This document shows, one piece after another, positions 48,143 through 59,080 of a DNA stretch of 64,000 nucleotides. A program made the translations under genes and the position numbers. The notes under the pieces are model-generated. The model worked only from the letters and a program-made list of their open reading frames with translations. It searched no databases and had not been told where the DNA came from. Position 1 is the first letter of the stretch, and every line of letters starts with the position of its first letter. This stretch comes from CBCOTE01 sp965112965 (lineage in GTDB: Bacteria > Desulfobacterota > Desulfovibrionia > Desulfovibrionales > Desulfovibrionaceae): positions 1-64,000 of the forward strand of contig CBCOTE010000006.1 of assembly GCA_965112965.1 (NCBI GenBank), read 5' to 3'.

Positions 48143-50215
48143 TCAAGGTATATGCTTGAGCTGGACGAGACGATAACCGTCAAGGGTTAGCAGGTCTCTG
48201 GTGCCGTCTGGGCCAGCAAAGGCGGCGAGTGCGGCTGGCTGGAGTAGAGGGTGTTCCTCGCGCAGGAGCAGGAATCCTGGTCGGCGGCCGGCAGATTCAG
48301 CTAGGATTAGGGCTACATTGTCCAAGTCTGAGGCTAGACGCTCGTGGAAGATCCAAGATTTGAGACCAGGTAGGTGTAGCAGGAATGGGTAGTCAATAAG
48401 GATGCCGCCTGGGAAGCCGGTAGTAGCTTGCTGCGCATAGAGTTTGGCATTAAGGCTAGGCAGGCCGATGCGTTGCTGGGCCATTGCCTGGCGGTTTTGG
48501 AGTTGAGTATCGGGTATGGCTGCTAGGAGTAGGAGGAGTATTCCAGCCGATAAGATTGGTCGACGGCATAGCCATTGGCTGCGGGATCGGATTGCAGCTG
48601 AAAGATCAGTACGTTTCCACAGTAACCACCATAGGCCTAGCAACCCAGCGATGGTCATGGTCAGGCCTAATTGACTGAGCAGGTCGTCCCAGACACTCAG
48701 GACTGGCTTTCCTGAGAGGAGGGCTAGTCGGTCCAGAAAATTAGTCCGTAGATTCCTAGACCATGTCAGAGTTGTTCCAGGACCGAGCATGGTCAGGCAG
48801 CCTATAATGACCGTCCAGGTGGCCGGTTGAGTGGCTGGTCGAGTTCGGCTGGATCTATATCGGTGTTGCCATATTGCGGCTAGCTCTATAGTTCCTAGGC
48901 TAATTCCGAGGCCTAAAAGCGGTATAATAGCAAATATATTACGGAAATCGTAGCTTACGAAGAGCGCCCAGATCAGATAGCATGGCGCTACCAGTGCCGA
49001 GAATAGCCAGCGCCAGACCGTAATACGCCAAGCTGATGCTAGGACTAGAGCCAGGCCGAGGCCAAGGACTACAGTGATGGGTGTGACACGATGTATGTCC
49101 GTGAGTGCAAAATTATTTAAAAAAGCGGTTGTGGCATTGCTTAGTCGAGTTAAGGGTGGCTGTTGGCCGTGGGCTTCTCTGGTTACGCGTAGTATTTCGT
49201 GCACGGCTGAGACATCGTCAGAGTGCTCGATGGCTATGGCTTTGTAGAGGTACCACGGCGAGGCTGTGAGGAGGATAATCGTTATGCCTGCTGTCAGGAT
49301 ACGGGTTTGTACGGCCCGAGGTAAGGTTTTATCTGGTCCGAGTATGATGCCCCAGGCTAGTAGTGGCCAGGCCGCGGCTACGTAGAGACCAGACTGCTTT
49401 GTGCATGCGGCAGCCGCGGCCATGGCCGCGCTGAGGAGTGTCCATAACGCCGGCCGTCCGCTTCCTTGGCCTCGTATCAGACAGGTCACAGCGCTGCAGA
49501 TGAAGAAGGCCGTGGGCAGATCAACATAGCCTGAAGCTAGGTAGCGAAAGCAGAATTTAAGAAGCAGGTAGGCCGTTACCACAAGGCCAGTTAGACCGGC
49601 TTTGTGGCCGACCGAGACTGACCGAGCTAATACGAGGAACCACATTAATATGCCTATGGAGAACAAGGGCATGATTGCTTTGGCAAAGAGCTGCACGTTT
49701 GACTTTGTGAGTACGTAGATTAAGGACCAGCCGGCTGGAATTAGCTGTGGATACTGGCTAGTTTTAGGTGGTAGGGTGTTCTGTGCCCATTGCAGAGCCC
49801 ACTTATTCCAGGAGGCCAAGTCGTCCCAACTGTTGAATACTGAACCCAGATGGCTGATGAGGACGGCGGTAAAAAATAGTAGTACAGCCATAGCCGCGGT
49901 ATCGAGCCTGGGTGTGGGCGAATTGGTAACCTGGGTAACCTGGGTAACCTGGGTAACCTGGATGGGTAGAACTCGGGGCAAGAGTAGTATGATTTCTAGG
50001 CCGATTACGGCCAAGAGCGTTGGTCGGATATAGACCCCGGCCGCGGCGAGGCTGAGTACAAGGAGGTAGTTAGTGAACAGTGAAAGTCCGACGGTGAGCA
50101 AGGATATTTCCAGTCGGTTGTGTTGGTCTGGTTCGGCTAAGTCAAGTCTACATATTAGGAGATAGCCTGGCAGTACGAGGAGTTGGAGGCAGGCAAGGAG
50201 GCCTAGGAGGAGCAT
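48143..50215 (-). CDS. Polytopic GT-C-like membrane protein (ArnT/PMT-like)
   Basis: A 690-residue protein with about twelve to fourteen membrane segments, facing the GT2 gene tail to tail. After the third or fourth segment it has FNSWDDLASWNKWALQWAQ, the kind of acidic (Asp-Asp) external loop that serves GT-C glycosyltransferases such as ArnT. A C-terminal soluble tail follows, with FPGGILIDYPFLLHL. This suggests transfer of a sugar from a polyprenyl-phosphate donor on the periplasmic face; the acceptor is unknown. The first loop contains a tandem (QVT) repeat encoded by four exact 9-base units. No strong ribosome-binding site is seen. Confidence 0.75.
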   Translation of the reverse strand: MLLLGLLACLQLLVLPGYLLICRLDLAEPDQHNRLEISLLTVGLSLFTNYLLVLSLAAAGVYIRPTLLAVIGLEIILLLPRVLPIQVTQVTQVTQVTNSPTPRLDTAAMAVLLFFTAVLISHLGSVFNSWDDLASWNKWALQWAQNTLPPKTSQYPQLIPAGWSLIYVLTKSNVQLFAKAIMPLFSIGILMWFLVLARSVSVGHKAGLTGLVVTAYLLLKFCFRYLASGYVDLPTAFFICSAVTCLIRGQGSGRPALWTLLSAAMAAAAACTKQSGLYVAAAWPLLAWGIILGPDKTLPRAVQTRILTAGITIILLTASPWYLYKAIAIEHSDDVSAVHEILRVTREAHGQQPPLTRLSNATTAFLNNFALTDIHRVTPITVVLGLGLALVLASAWRITVWRWLFSALVAPCYLIWALFVSYDFRNIFAIIPLLGLGISLGTIELAAIWQHRYRSSRTRPATQPATWTVIIGCLTMLGPGTTLTWSRNLRTNFLDRLALLSGKPVLSVWDDLLSQLGLTMTIAGLLGLWWLLWKRTDLSAAIRSRSQWLCRRPILSAGILLLLLAAIPDTQLQNRQAMAQQRIGLPSLNAKLYAQQATTGFPGGILIDYPFLLHLPGLKSWIFHERLASDLDNVALILAESAGRRPGFLLLREEHPLLQPAALAAFAGPDGTRDLLTLDGYRLVQLKHIP
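49925..49960. repeat. Four exact 9-bp tandem repeats inside the GT-C-like gene
   Basis: The unit GGTAACCTG is repeated four times without error (49925-49960). On the minus strand it encodes a QVT repeat in the first loop. Unit gain or loss would keep the frame. Confidence 0.95.
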
Positions 50216-51248
50216 GATGATATGAAGGGCTTTTGTGGGGGTGGCAAAAAAATGTATCCTAAACCGATATGGATATAATTAAAATAGCTGAACTATTTTG
50301 GTAACTAACCTGGAGAGCATCATGTCGAGTATTATAATATATTGTTTTTAAATAATTGAAGAATATTTTTTTATAATGATAAAAAATTAGATTCAATAAT
50401 TGTAAAAATACTTTTTAAATATTACTTTTGTCAAATGGGGTGGGTGTAGGTGGATCTTAAGCTGGATAAGGGCCTGCTAAAATGCTGATGGCTGTTATAT
50501 CGGTCAGACAAGGTGCGGCGGCGATAGACCAGGCCGTACTTGACCTCGGACGGATTAAGCACAAAGATATAAGGTGAAAACTATGGCTGCGATGACTGTA
50601 TCCAGATTAAAAAAAATTAAAATAATAGCTATTTTTTATGTCAGCGATCGGCATGAAAAAAAATATTATTTTTTTAGACTTTAATGTCCTTTTACAGCTG
50701 ATTTTTCCATATCAGATTTTTTGGCTAGTCGGATATGGCCGGGATATTATACCGGCTAGACTAACTTCGATCGTGTCTCCGGGGTTGTGCACAAGATCGC
50801 AGGCCTAAGTCAGTATAACCACTAAAGTCTTTCCATTGCCTCCAGAGATAGACGGAAGGGTGGTTTGGCGAGGCCGACCAGGCTACTTACTAACTGTCCA
50901 ACATTGTCAGTCAGATTACTACGATGTAGATGATTATTGTTTGCCGTCTGTTATGCTGGTGGCAAAGAGTAAATTTTATAGTGTTAGCCAGATGAATGCC
51001 CTGCTGGGCCGACGAAGTCACGTTCCGACCAGGTTCGTTCCTCAGTTAGAGAGAAAGGTTTTTTAGCTGGATAGACAGTTTCCCAGGACGTCGCGTTAGA
51101 TACAAAGTATCTTGTCAGATACTGCCGTTGTGCGTATATTTTACTTATAGTTAGCGCTGCAGAGTTGCTCTCCATACGCTTAATACGGCACTGTTACTGT
51201 CGAAACTTTTTTATCTTCTGATTGCTATATCGTGGAGTCGAGGCATAC
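50216..51248. other. Gene-free DNA between the glycan block and the Nudix gene
   Basis: AT-rich at 50280-50440 and 50600-50700, with no recognisable gene. A 76-codon frame at 50836-51066 lacks support. Confidence 0.45.
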
Positions 51249-51719
51249 ATGCGTCGGAACGTTCCCTGCCCTAACTGCGGCCACACCTTGTCTGTCTTTT
51301 GTAATCCAACGCCTACAGTGGATGTGATTATTCAATTGCCGGGCCGGGGCATCGTGCTTATTGAACGCAGAAATTCGCCTTCATGTTGGGCCTTGCCTGG
51401 CGGTTTTGTAGACTTGGGCGAAACAGCGGAAGCCGCAGCAGTCCGCGAGGCAAGGGAGGAGACTGGCCTTGAGGTGGAACTCACGGGTTTATTCGGGGTT
51501 TACTCCGACCCGATTCGAGATCCGCGGCAGCATACTCTGAGCGTGGTTTATATAGGTGTAGCTGTCAATTTTGAAGCCTTGGCCGCTGGTGATGACGCCG
51601 GTCGGATTATGTTTTTTTTTCCTGGCCGCTGGCCTGAGCCACTGGCTTTTGATCATCGTCGTATCCTAGACGATTTTTTGCATCACTTCGAACGTTTGAA
51701 CAACTATTCCCGTGGTTAG
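51249..51719 (+). CDS. Nudix hydrolase with N-terminal zinc knuckle
   Basis: Hydrolyses nucleoside-diphosphate derivatives. The Nudix box runs from Gly51 to about 73: GGFVDLGETAEAA followed by REAREETGLEV, matching GX5EX7REUXEEXGU completely. The N-terminus starts RRNVPCPNCG, a short zinc-binding motif often seen in ADP-ribose or NADH pyrophosphatase relatives. The frame is open from a TTG at 51222, but ATG 51249 with GGAG and GAGG upstream is the better start, giving 156 residues. Substrate cannot be told. It stands alone, with decayed DNA on both sides. Confidence 0.88.
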   Translation: MRRNVPCPNCGHTLSVFCNPTPTVDVIIQLPGRGIVLIERRNSPSCWALPGGFVDLGETAEAAAVREAREETGLEVELTGLFGVYSDPIRDPRQHTLSVVYIGVAVNFEALAAGDDAGRIMFFFPGRWPEPLAFDHRRILDDFLHHFERLNNYSRG

Positions 51720-51769
51720 TCCAGAGCCCACTAATAGAATCCAGGATATTGTTGTGTCCTTTTGGTCCG

Positions 51770-53125
51770 TTGATTCTCTTTGCCACTTTTGGAAGACATA
51801 TCTTTTCTCTAAGCCTGGAGAGTTAGAATTGTGGTGACGTCCTGGATATATTGCCTCTCACCATATACCGCGGAGCGTAAACACGGTCGTGATTACTATT
51901 GCCATCTTCTATGGTCCATCTAGACAGTGAGTGTACCCTTGTTTTTAGTGTACAGTGTCTGTTGTGGGTTACTTTTGGGTTATGATTGCCAATGTCTACT
52001 TGTCCGACCACTAATATATATTTGTGTACTTCGTTAGTCGCGACTAATGTTTTAGCCGACGCAATACCTCTGTAGATAATTATTTCAATAATATCGTAAG
52101 TTTTATTTTTTTGCCGAGTTATCCTGAAGTGGGTCAATTAGTTGGAGCAAATGTCTGGGTCATCAGCTGCAACGATTAGCAGCTAGCACCAATATATGGC
52201 CTTAGCGAAGCGATGACAGCGTGGAGATTTCGTTTTAGGCCATATTTTACTATAGAACATTTACTACTTTACCTTCCAAGAGACGCTTTTTCTCAGATTT
52301 TTTTTTAAAGGCTCTATCCTGGCGGCTGGCTATCGGCATATAGACGGAATGGAATTTTGGGCCGATTAATTTTCTCAAGGCTGGTATCGCCTATGTTAAC
52401 CACATTACCACGGTCAGCTTTTTTATGTCGAAGAGATCCTCGTCGATCGGTTCGGATGCGGCCTGCATGATGTATAAGCACTCTGCTGCCATATTGTGCT
52501 TACTATTCTCGGTGGACAATTTTAAGGGCAAGGAACAGCACAAACTATAGCTTATCTACGGGGCATGACGTAGTTCTTTGTTCTCCAATTGGATATACTG
52601 TTTTATTAGCCGTCTGCTGCGGCAGAAGAGGTATCGATCTGTTACTGAGATTTTTCGTGAGCTTATAGAGTTCAACGTAGTCATCATTATTTTTTGAGGG
52701 GTAAGGTAACTTGGATTTGAGGGGCTAGTTTATATCTTATAGAGGACCACTTCTGCATTTAGCGGTCAATATGAGTTATATCAAAGATCTCGAATCCTCT
52801 TATCTAGGCCGACTGCGATATTTTTATGCCTTTGCATTATGAACCCTTATGTCTTAATAGCATCCTAACGTCATGGGTTTCATTTTTTTAAAATATTGAG
52901 CCTGAATTGTTTTGTCTGTTTATTACCAGGATATCGACCTAGCAGTATGAGAGAATCAACTATGCCTACGATAATCTTTTTTCATCTATACCATTTCTTT
53001 AATCTACATTTCTTCGGCACAATCTAGTATCGGGACATATATCGTATCCTGGGGCGCTAACTCAACTAAGCATAACGGCTGCACCGGCTTACTGTTTTTT
53101 TGTGGTCCGGATCTGTAAATGCACT
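51770..53125 (+). pseudogene. glgA: Eroded glycogen synthase
   Basis: Pieces in order match GlgA. FTIEHLLLYLPRDAF near 52249 resembles FTIHNLAYQG. INFLKAGIAYVNHITTVS (52364-52420) is nearly canonical. YVEEILVDRFGCGLHDV (52424-52474) matches the YAREI...FGCGLDGV block. NFKGKEQHKL near 52518 resembles the LxGKxxCK region. DIFMPLHYEPLCL (52817-52855) matches the DIxLxPSxYEPCGL motif near the C-terminus. Distances fit a protein of about 480 residues, giving the estimated limits. Frame changes and stops lie between all pieces. It would have used ADP-glucose to elongate glycogen. Confidence 0.75.
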
Positions 53126-53289
53126 TTTGAGCAACAGTTTTAATAATTGGCATTGGGTTGGATATCGCCCCCCCCCCCCCACTGTACCATATGGATGCCT
53201 ATAGCTTTTGAACTACCTTTTGTTTTGGACCTACCAAGAATATCTTCTACAAGTTCGATATACAGTAGATGACGTCTTTATAGTATTAC

Positions 53290-54060
53290 AGGACTAATTC
53301 TTTACCTTCTACATCAAACTACGACCGGGCATCGCGGCCGTGATTTGGACTTAGATAACTATATCTGGCAGAATGGCACTCGTCTAGAGGCCTACTGCGC
53401 CAGCGATCATCACCGCTCGTAGCTGCTTTTTATATAATAAGTTATACATCTGTTCTTGACGTCGCTAAGATATACGAATAATTGGACTTCATCTCCACCC
53501 ATAAGGAACTGACTGGAGAGTTCAGCCTATACGTCGTTAAATTTAGGTTTGTACATATATTTGACTCGTATCCGTGGCTAAAATATCACCTTGGACGAGT
53601 CTTGGGGCTATTAGGCAGACCTGTCACTACTCTCTACCTTTCTTTTTTTGGTCTGCCTGAAGGCTTCAGCGACTTCATAGGTCGCTGCTGTCTGGATGGG
53701 TATTTATGTGCTCCTGAGTTGGATGTCTGGTTTCCTCAAAGTATACCTGGTACGGCATTTCGATGGATCGGCTCTCTATGAGCACCTAGGCTCCATCTTA
53801 GCGAGTATCTGGCTGGGGGAATATCTAGTACCCTCAACTATTTCTGGTATGAGGTACATAATTTACCGATGTTCTCTATTGGCCCACGGAGTTGATATTT
53901 TACTTAAATTATTCTAATCAGGAGCAAGAGTGGATTCATAACGGCTATGACAATAATGAGAGTTATGATGTCATTGACTTTCTTAATTAGCTAAATTGGG
54001 TAGTCCATGTTAATTATGCCGGCGCCATCATGGCGATCGAGGAGTTTAAAGCCTAGCCTT
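53290..54060 (+). pseudogene. glgB: Eroded glycogen branching enzyme, 3' part missing
   Basis: LPEGFSDFIGRCC near 53650 resembles TPEDFMxFVDxCHQ. FDGSALYEH (53759-53785) is an exact branching-enzyme motif. The segment YLNYSNQEQEWIHNGY and then NNESYDVIDFLN (53901-53987) matches YLDYSxxEGEWIPNxYGGRENLxAIDFLR. VNYAGAIMAIEEF near 54009 matches the PGAxTIAEE acid region. Spacing between these blocks agrees with intact GlgB. The remaining C-terminal third, about 750 bases, does not fit before the next remnant at 54350, so a deletion has probably occurred. It follows the glgA remnant on the same strand. Confidence 0.72.
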
Positions 54061-54349
54061 AGTTCTTTTGGCACTTTTATACTGGCGACTTATGACATCT
54101 TTCGAGTACTTTTTTGTATTGCTGTTTAATGCTATAATAACTTTATCTTATCCATACTTTACGTTTTTTTTGGAGAACTGCGTGCTTAATCTGCTATATG
54201 GCGAAGTAGTGTACGGCAATAGGGTGCTTGATTTTTAATCCGTTGATATATGATAACAGTCAGGCTAACCTGCGTATTTTACTAGCCTATCAATAGGTGC
54301 CTACCTAGACATGAAGTTTTTTATAGGAGTCAAGTTCAGGTAGCGGAAT

Positions 54350-55140
54350 GAGTGGAACGAGTGCGGTCAACCAGCCTGGATGCTTCTGGACTACCTGGTC
54401 ATTGTGGTATCCAGGATCTGGTTGGGACCTATATGGCTTCATTGTTTGGAAGCCGGTCATGCACGTCTGCGATCACGGCTGGACACGACTTCAAATGTTT
54501 AGATTTCGTAGTTTATACGCCTCAGTCATCAGTTTACTGCGCAAATGTTCCGCCTAGAGTGGCTTTTACTATAAATATTAAGTTTTACCTGGGAGATTCC
54601 GAATATCGAAGCAGTCTGCTACGGCGGGTCATGGTTGGGCAACTACGGAGAAGCTATGATCAGATCAATCAGCGATGAATGTTGGCCAGTCTATTTAAAA
54701 TTGAACCTGCCGCCTTTGGGACATTGTGTTCTGACTATAAAAATATAGTTAAAAAGATTTTCGTAAAGTACGTGGGATCGGATAACCTACTAGCAACGGA
54801 GTGCTTGGGAAGTGTCTGACGCGGATGATGTCGAGGATGATAGTATTGTCTTTGGGGCGTAGTCAAACTTCTAACTATAGTTTGAGGAGGATATTATAGT
54901 GCTAAAAAAAGGAAGTGAGAGTTTTTCGTTTTGTCTAAATATAGGCAGAAATGGGCGTTTTTTGCCTTTTTTCTCTGTATCAACGGATTATATAACATCA
55001 GGAAACAGCGGGAAAAGTACCTTAATCGTGACCTAATTGTCATGAAACGCTTTCCTATTACAACTCTTGCCAAGGAGCCCGTATACATTGCGTTACCTAC
55101 TTTTTTTTCGACCCCACTATCCACAGATGAGGTACTAATC
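54350..55140 (+). pseudogene. malQ: Probable remnant of 4-alpha-glucanotransferase (malQ)
   Basis: The start resembles MalQ. SGLPGHCGIQDL near 54388 recalls the SLPGxYGIGDLG motif, then in a shifted frame LEAGHARL recalls the FLxxAGQ segment. LGDSEYRSS near 54588 resembles the GxSPYQSxSAFAGN block. KEPVYIALPTFF near 55069 could be the GDxPIYVAxDSxDV block at about the right distance. Each match is weak alone; order, spacing and position behind glgA-glgB make the call more likely than not. The C-terminal half is not recognisable. Confidence 0.4.
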
Positions 55141-58100
55141 TGATTTTGTATACAATAAGTTCGTACCCATACTGTCACTTTTTTTGACCTAATAATGGTG
55201 TTTAGAAGGCTTTTATTTTTTTCATAATGCCTATTGATAACTACTCTAGCTAGTATTTACAAGATGAGCCTGAGGTATTCGACAAATTGAGTTTGAGGCC
55301 ACCTAGTTAAGGCGGTTACTTCATTTTGTATTAATGTTATTCATGCGTTCCGATTTATAGTTTATCAATATTTTAGTGTTGTCGTTCTACGATTATATTA
55401 CCGGCTACATCAGGCGTCTGTGTTGAGAGAGTATTTATGGGGTGGGGAAGATGAGATCTGTTAGCAATTCTAGAGGAATGTATGAAAGCCTGTTCGTGTT
55501 CCTAGTGCCTTTTTTTGTTCATGCTTGTGCTGGTGGTGGGCGTGCTACTCTCTATCATGTGCACTACACTATTATTAGTCTGTAATTTTTTAGGCTATGC
55601 TCCAAGTTTATTTTTTTTGCGGTCGACCAGATTGCATTATTTTCTGGTATTATAAGTTTATTTTGCTTGGTTTCGGAGTGTTTTTTACTGGTGTTGATTC
55701 TGAGTTTTTTATCTTCTTTTTACTATGGTCTGGCATATATTTTTCATATAAGGCGTCAGGGAACAGCTTCTGGTTGGTCCGGACTTAGCTCAGACTAGGC
55801 AATACATGACTGCGTAAAACTTACGATGGGATGATTCTACAATACGAATCAGCTCTTTTTGATAGTTCTAACATTTATGTAAAAAATGCTAAGCTGTGAG
55901 GATGTTGTATAGCTAATTAACTATACGTAGTTATTTTATTTATTAGCCTTATCCTATTTTACTTGTCCATTCTCTATAGATAAGTTTATTTTTGTCGTTG
56001 TTTACAGTGCAGGATTTAATGGCTAGTACGTCAATGCCATTATCTTAGCTGTCACTCTATGGTTTAACTTGGCTTGTTCCTTCTTTTTTTTTATCCCGGC
56101 ATAGAAGCGCTGCCTCTGTCAATTTTTTGGCCATGTATATTTTTTTTGCAGGGACAGTTAGCCTTCAGCTTATCGCTTCAAAACAGTTTAGCCAGAACGC
56201 CAACTATTGGTCGTCCTACTCAGGATATGCACAGTTATTGCCACTTACGCTGCTCACGTCTGGAGACAAAACGACTGTAAGTGGTATGTCGTTTTTCTGG
56301 GCTACAAAATAGGCTGGGGCGTGTAACCAGTAGATTAGGCTGTGGGAGCGGTAATGGATTAATGCCTAATATTACGCCGCTGCATTTGGAGTGAGAATAT
56401 AATGATGGTGATGCCTATACGCTACATAGGCTAGAACATTTATTGTTATTTCTATGCGATGTTGGCAGTGATTATTTCGGCGATGTGCGTATTTTTTTTG
56501 TAGCTCTTTTTCTGCGTATCAACAGCGGTCGACTAGATGCAGTCTTCTGTCCAGGATACACAGATTGTCAATTCTTCTCTATATTAGATGGCGGTTTATA
56601 TCGGGATTATCAGACATGTTTTACTTTGTCTTAAAAGTACGTTTATACGATGTGTTGGTTGAGGTCTATGTCCAATATCCCAGCTACGGCGGTACTCACA
56701 TTGCTTAAGAAATTTTCGGTATAATTATATATCGGAACCGGCTCAGTATGCATGTAGATATAGCCTATATCAGTGACTTTTAATTAAGCATGATAGCTAT
56801 TGATGAATATGGTGGTATCTAGAATATGTACCAGCTAGGCGATAGTATTTGTGTCATCGATGAAGTCGTGTGCAGATTTATAACCAACATGGCACTGCAG
56901 CATAATATGCATCCCTTAGTATGGCATGTTCCAAGATTCGATGTTAAACTTTCCTATGGGCAATGTAGACCGATCCGATCAGAACTAGTTTTTTTTGGGG
57001 GTAGTGTTCAGTTTATTCAGCCTTTGTACTCCAGCTTGGCATGAGTTAGAGTAAGGCCACTTTTAGACAGATGGCCACGCTGTCTAAATAGGGATAGGAT
57101 CAAGAGAAGTATCAAGGCCGTACAGAACACCAACACTATTTGTATTTTTCTTATGATCTAAATTTATGGTACAGTCCCAAGTTTGACTTTATGCTATTTA
57201 CGGTAGGTCGGCCAATATAGTTCGTATGAGTGTAGACGAACACGGGTGGCAAACGAAACATTTTAATCCAAATATACCATTGAGTGAAAGGGAGGTAGTT
57301 ATTTTTTTTGAACAGGAAGTGAAGGTTGGCCTATAGGATGGTACCGTTCATCAGGCTGGTTACATGGAACAAAAAAGTGGTGATTGTTTTAGCAGATGCT
57401 AAATAGAGGAAGGGTAGCGTATAATTAAGGAAGGCCGGCAGGATCTAAGGCAGAGGTTGTCGTGGTTTATTTTTTTTATAGAATTTCAAGCTTTAGCTTT
57501 ATGATAGCGATTATGCGATGGCCAGCTTGCTGTCATTGAATAATTTAAAGTAGCTTGTTAGTGGTCATAGTTCATAATATATGTGGTCCGAATCGGGATT
57601 GTGTATTATTCTATTAAGCTTGAATGAGGATGTGGAATAGTGACAAGGTGGGCAATATTGATACGGCCATTTTATCTCTATTTCCTTGTATTTTCCTGGG
57701 TATGTGCGGTACCAAAGGGTTAGTATTTCAATAGAGTATTTTTATAGTATTGCACATGAAGCGCTACATAGTTTCTTAGAAAAAGGGGGTGACGTTGATT
57801 GTTTGGTTGTGTATGAGTTACATGGCGAGGAGGACGCGGGCTGACTTGACTTTAGTTGTTTAGACGATTGGGCTCGAAAGGAGACAGCGCGAGGTGGCTG
57901 TTAGACTGTTAATCTAAGCCATGTGTTCGTGGACAAATGTGGCCAGTTGAGTAGATCTGATTTTTTTGTCTAAAAAAAAGTACAGGCAGAAAAGGTAGTT
58001 CTTGTTTTATAAGGTTTTGGCTATGGTAACTTACACAGCTTACGTGGCCACGCTACAGGCATTGTAAAATGGGGGCTGTGATTATTTTTTTGGAATATAG

Positions 58101-58169
58101 AGCATGGCTATTGGTTCGGGGCGGGGAGACTAAGGAGGCAGTAGATTTGAGCTGTGATAAGCAGGACCA
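55141..58169. other. 3 kb of decayed DNA with no recognisable gene
   Basis: Open pieces such as 56443-56634 and 56826-57044 are short, lack ribosome-binding sites and match nothing I know. Part of it may be the tail of malQ and further glycogen genes. The first half is C- and T-rich on the plus strand, the part after about 57000 is G-rich, which may reflect a change in the coding strand of what was lost. Confidence 0.4.
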
Positions 58170-58890
58170 TAGTCATGATGCCCAAATAGATTAAGGCGAA
58201 GATTGGAGACTAGGAAGCATAAATAAAGTCGAGTTCTAGTGCCTCTGCCATCTGGATGCTGGCCTGTGTTCTGTGCGTGGTCTCGGCCGCCAAGGAAAAT
58301 ACAAGGGCTGAGATAGCAAGCTTAAGGTGGGAGATGAGCAGACCGAAAGTTGATAGCACTAGGGCTGAAAGGTGTAGTGTAGCCATGGCTGAGCTAAAAT
58401 TTTTTAGGGTATCGAGGACGCGGAAGGTTTTTCGGTTGATCTAGGCGTTAGTGGCTGCATAGAGTAACTGGCAGTGGGAGAGATTGTTTTGGCCTTAGTT
58501 GGAGCAGCAGCATCTCTTAGAGATGCGGATACCTAGTAAGTTAGCAGCCATGGTACACAGGCCACAAATTTCTAGGGTTAGAACTCGAGCCGTCTGAGCT
58601 AAACTGAAAAGGTCTGCCTGGGTAAAAGGCAGGATGCGTTGAAGTTTAATCGCATTGTCGTGTGTAGCTATTTCGGCTTGAGCACAGAGTGGTCTTTTAG
58701 TAAGGGCTGGAGCGCTCAGATAGACCTAGACGGCTCAGCTGGAACAACTACGGCTTTAGTGCCGGCTAGCTGTAGAATGGCCGGCTGGAGGTTGATGCCC
58801 TTGCTGAAGTTAGATTTTATCTCTGCGTCGAAGCCAAAAAGCGTTTTTTCGGCTAGCAGAGCCAGACTATAGGATCCATAATTATAGAAT
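58170..58890 (-). pseudogene. Broken minus-strand gene rich in helices, family uncertain (PhoU-like?)
   Basis: On the minus strand three long open stretches in different frames follow one another. One runs to about 58715 (SLALLAEKTLFGFDAEIKS...). One covers about 58715-58520 (AEIATHDNAIKLQRILPF, then ADLFSLAQTARVLTLEIC). A third covers about 58425-58215 (SALVLSTFGLLISHLKLAI...). The composition is gene-like: alanine- and leucine-rich helices with few stops, so the break is fairly recent. The middle stretch faintly resembles a PhoU helix bundle, but I would not name it on that basis. Confidence 0.4.
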
Positions 58891-59080
58891 CGTCGCCATC
58901 GATATCCAGATAATATTAATTTATAATAGATTAAATTCTCCCCCTTATCTAGTTATTATTTTGGTTTATAGCTCTACATTGCCTGCGAAGTTTTCAGAGC
59001 TCGTCGTCCTTGTGCTCTTGGCTAACTGAAAGTAATATGGGTTTGCATAAGTTCCAGGTTGTAGATAAACAGAAGGTATT

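Noticed and set aside
53168..53180. C13 tract as a phase-variation switch
   Set aside because: It lies between two dead glycogen genes and controls no intact reading frame or promoter that I can see.
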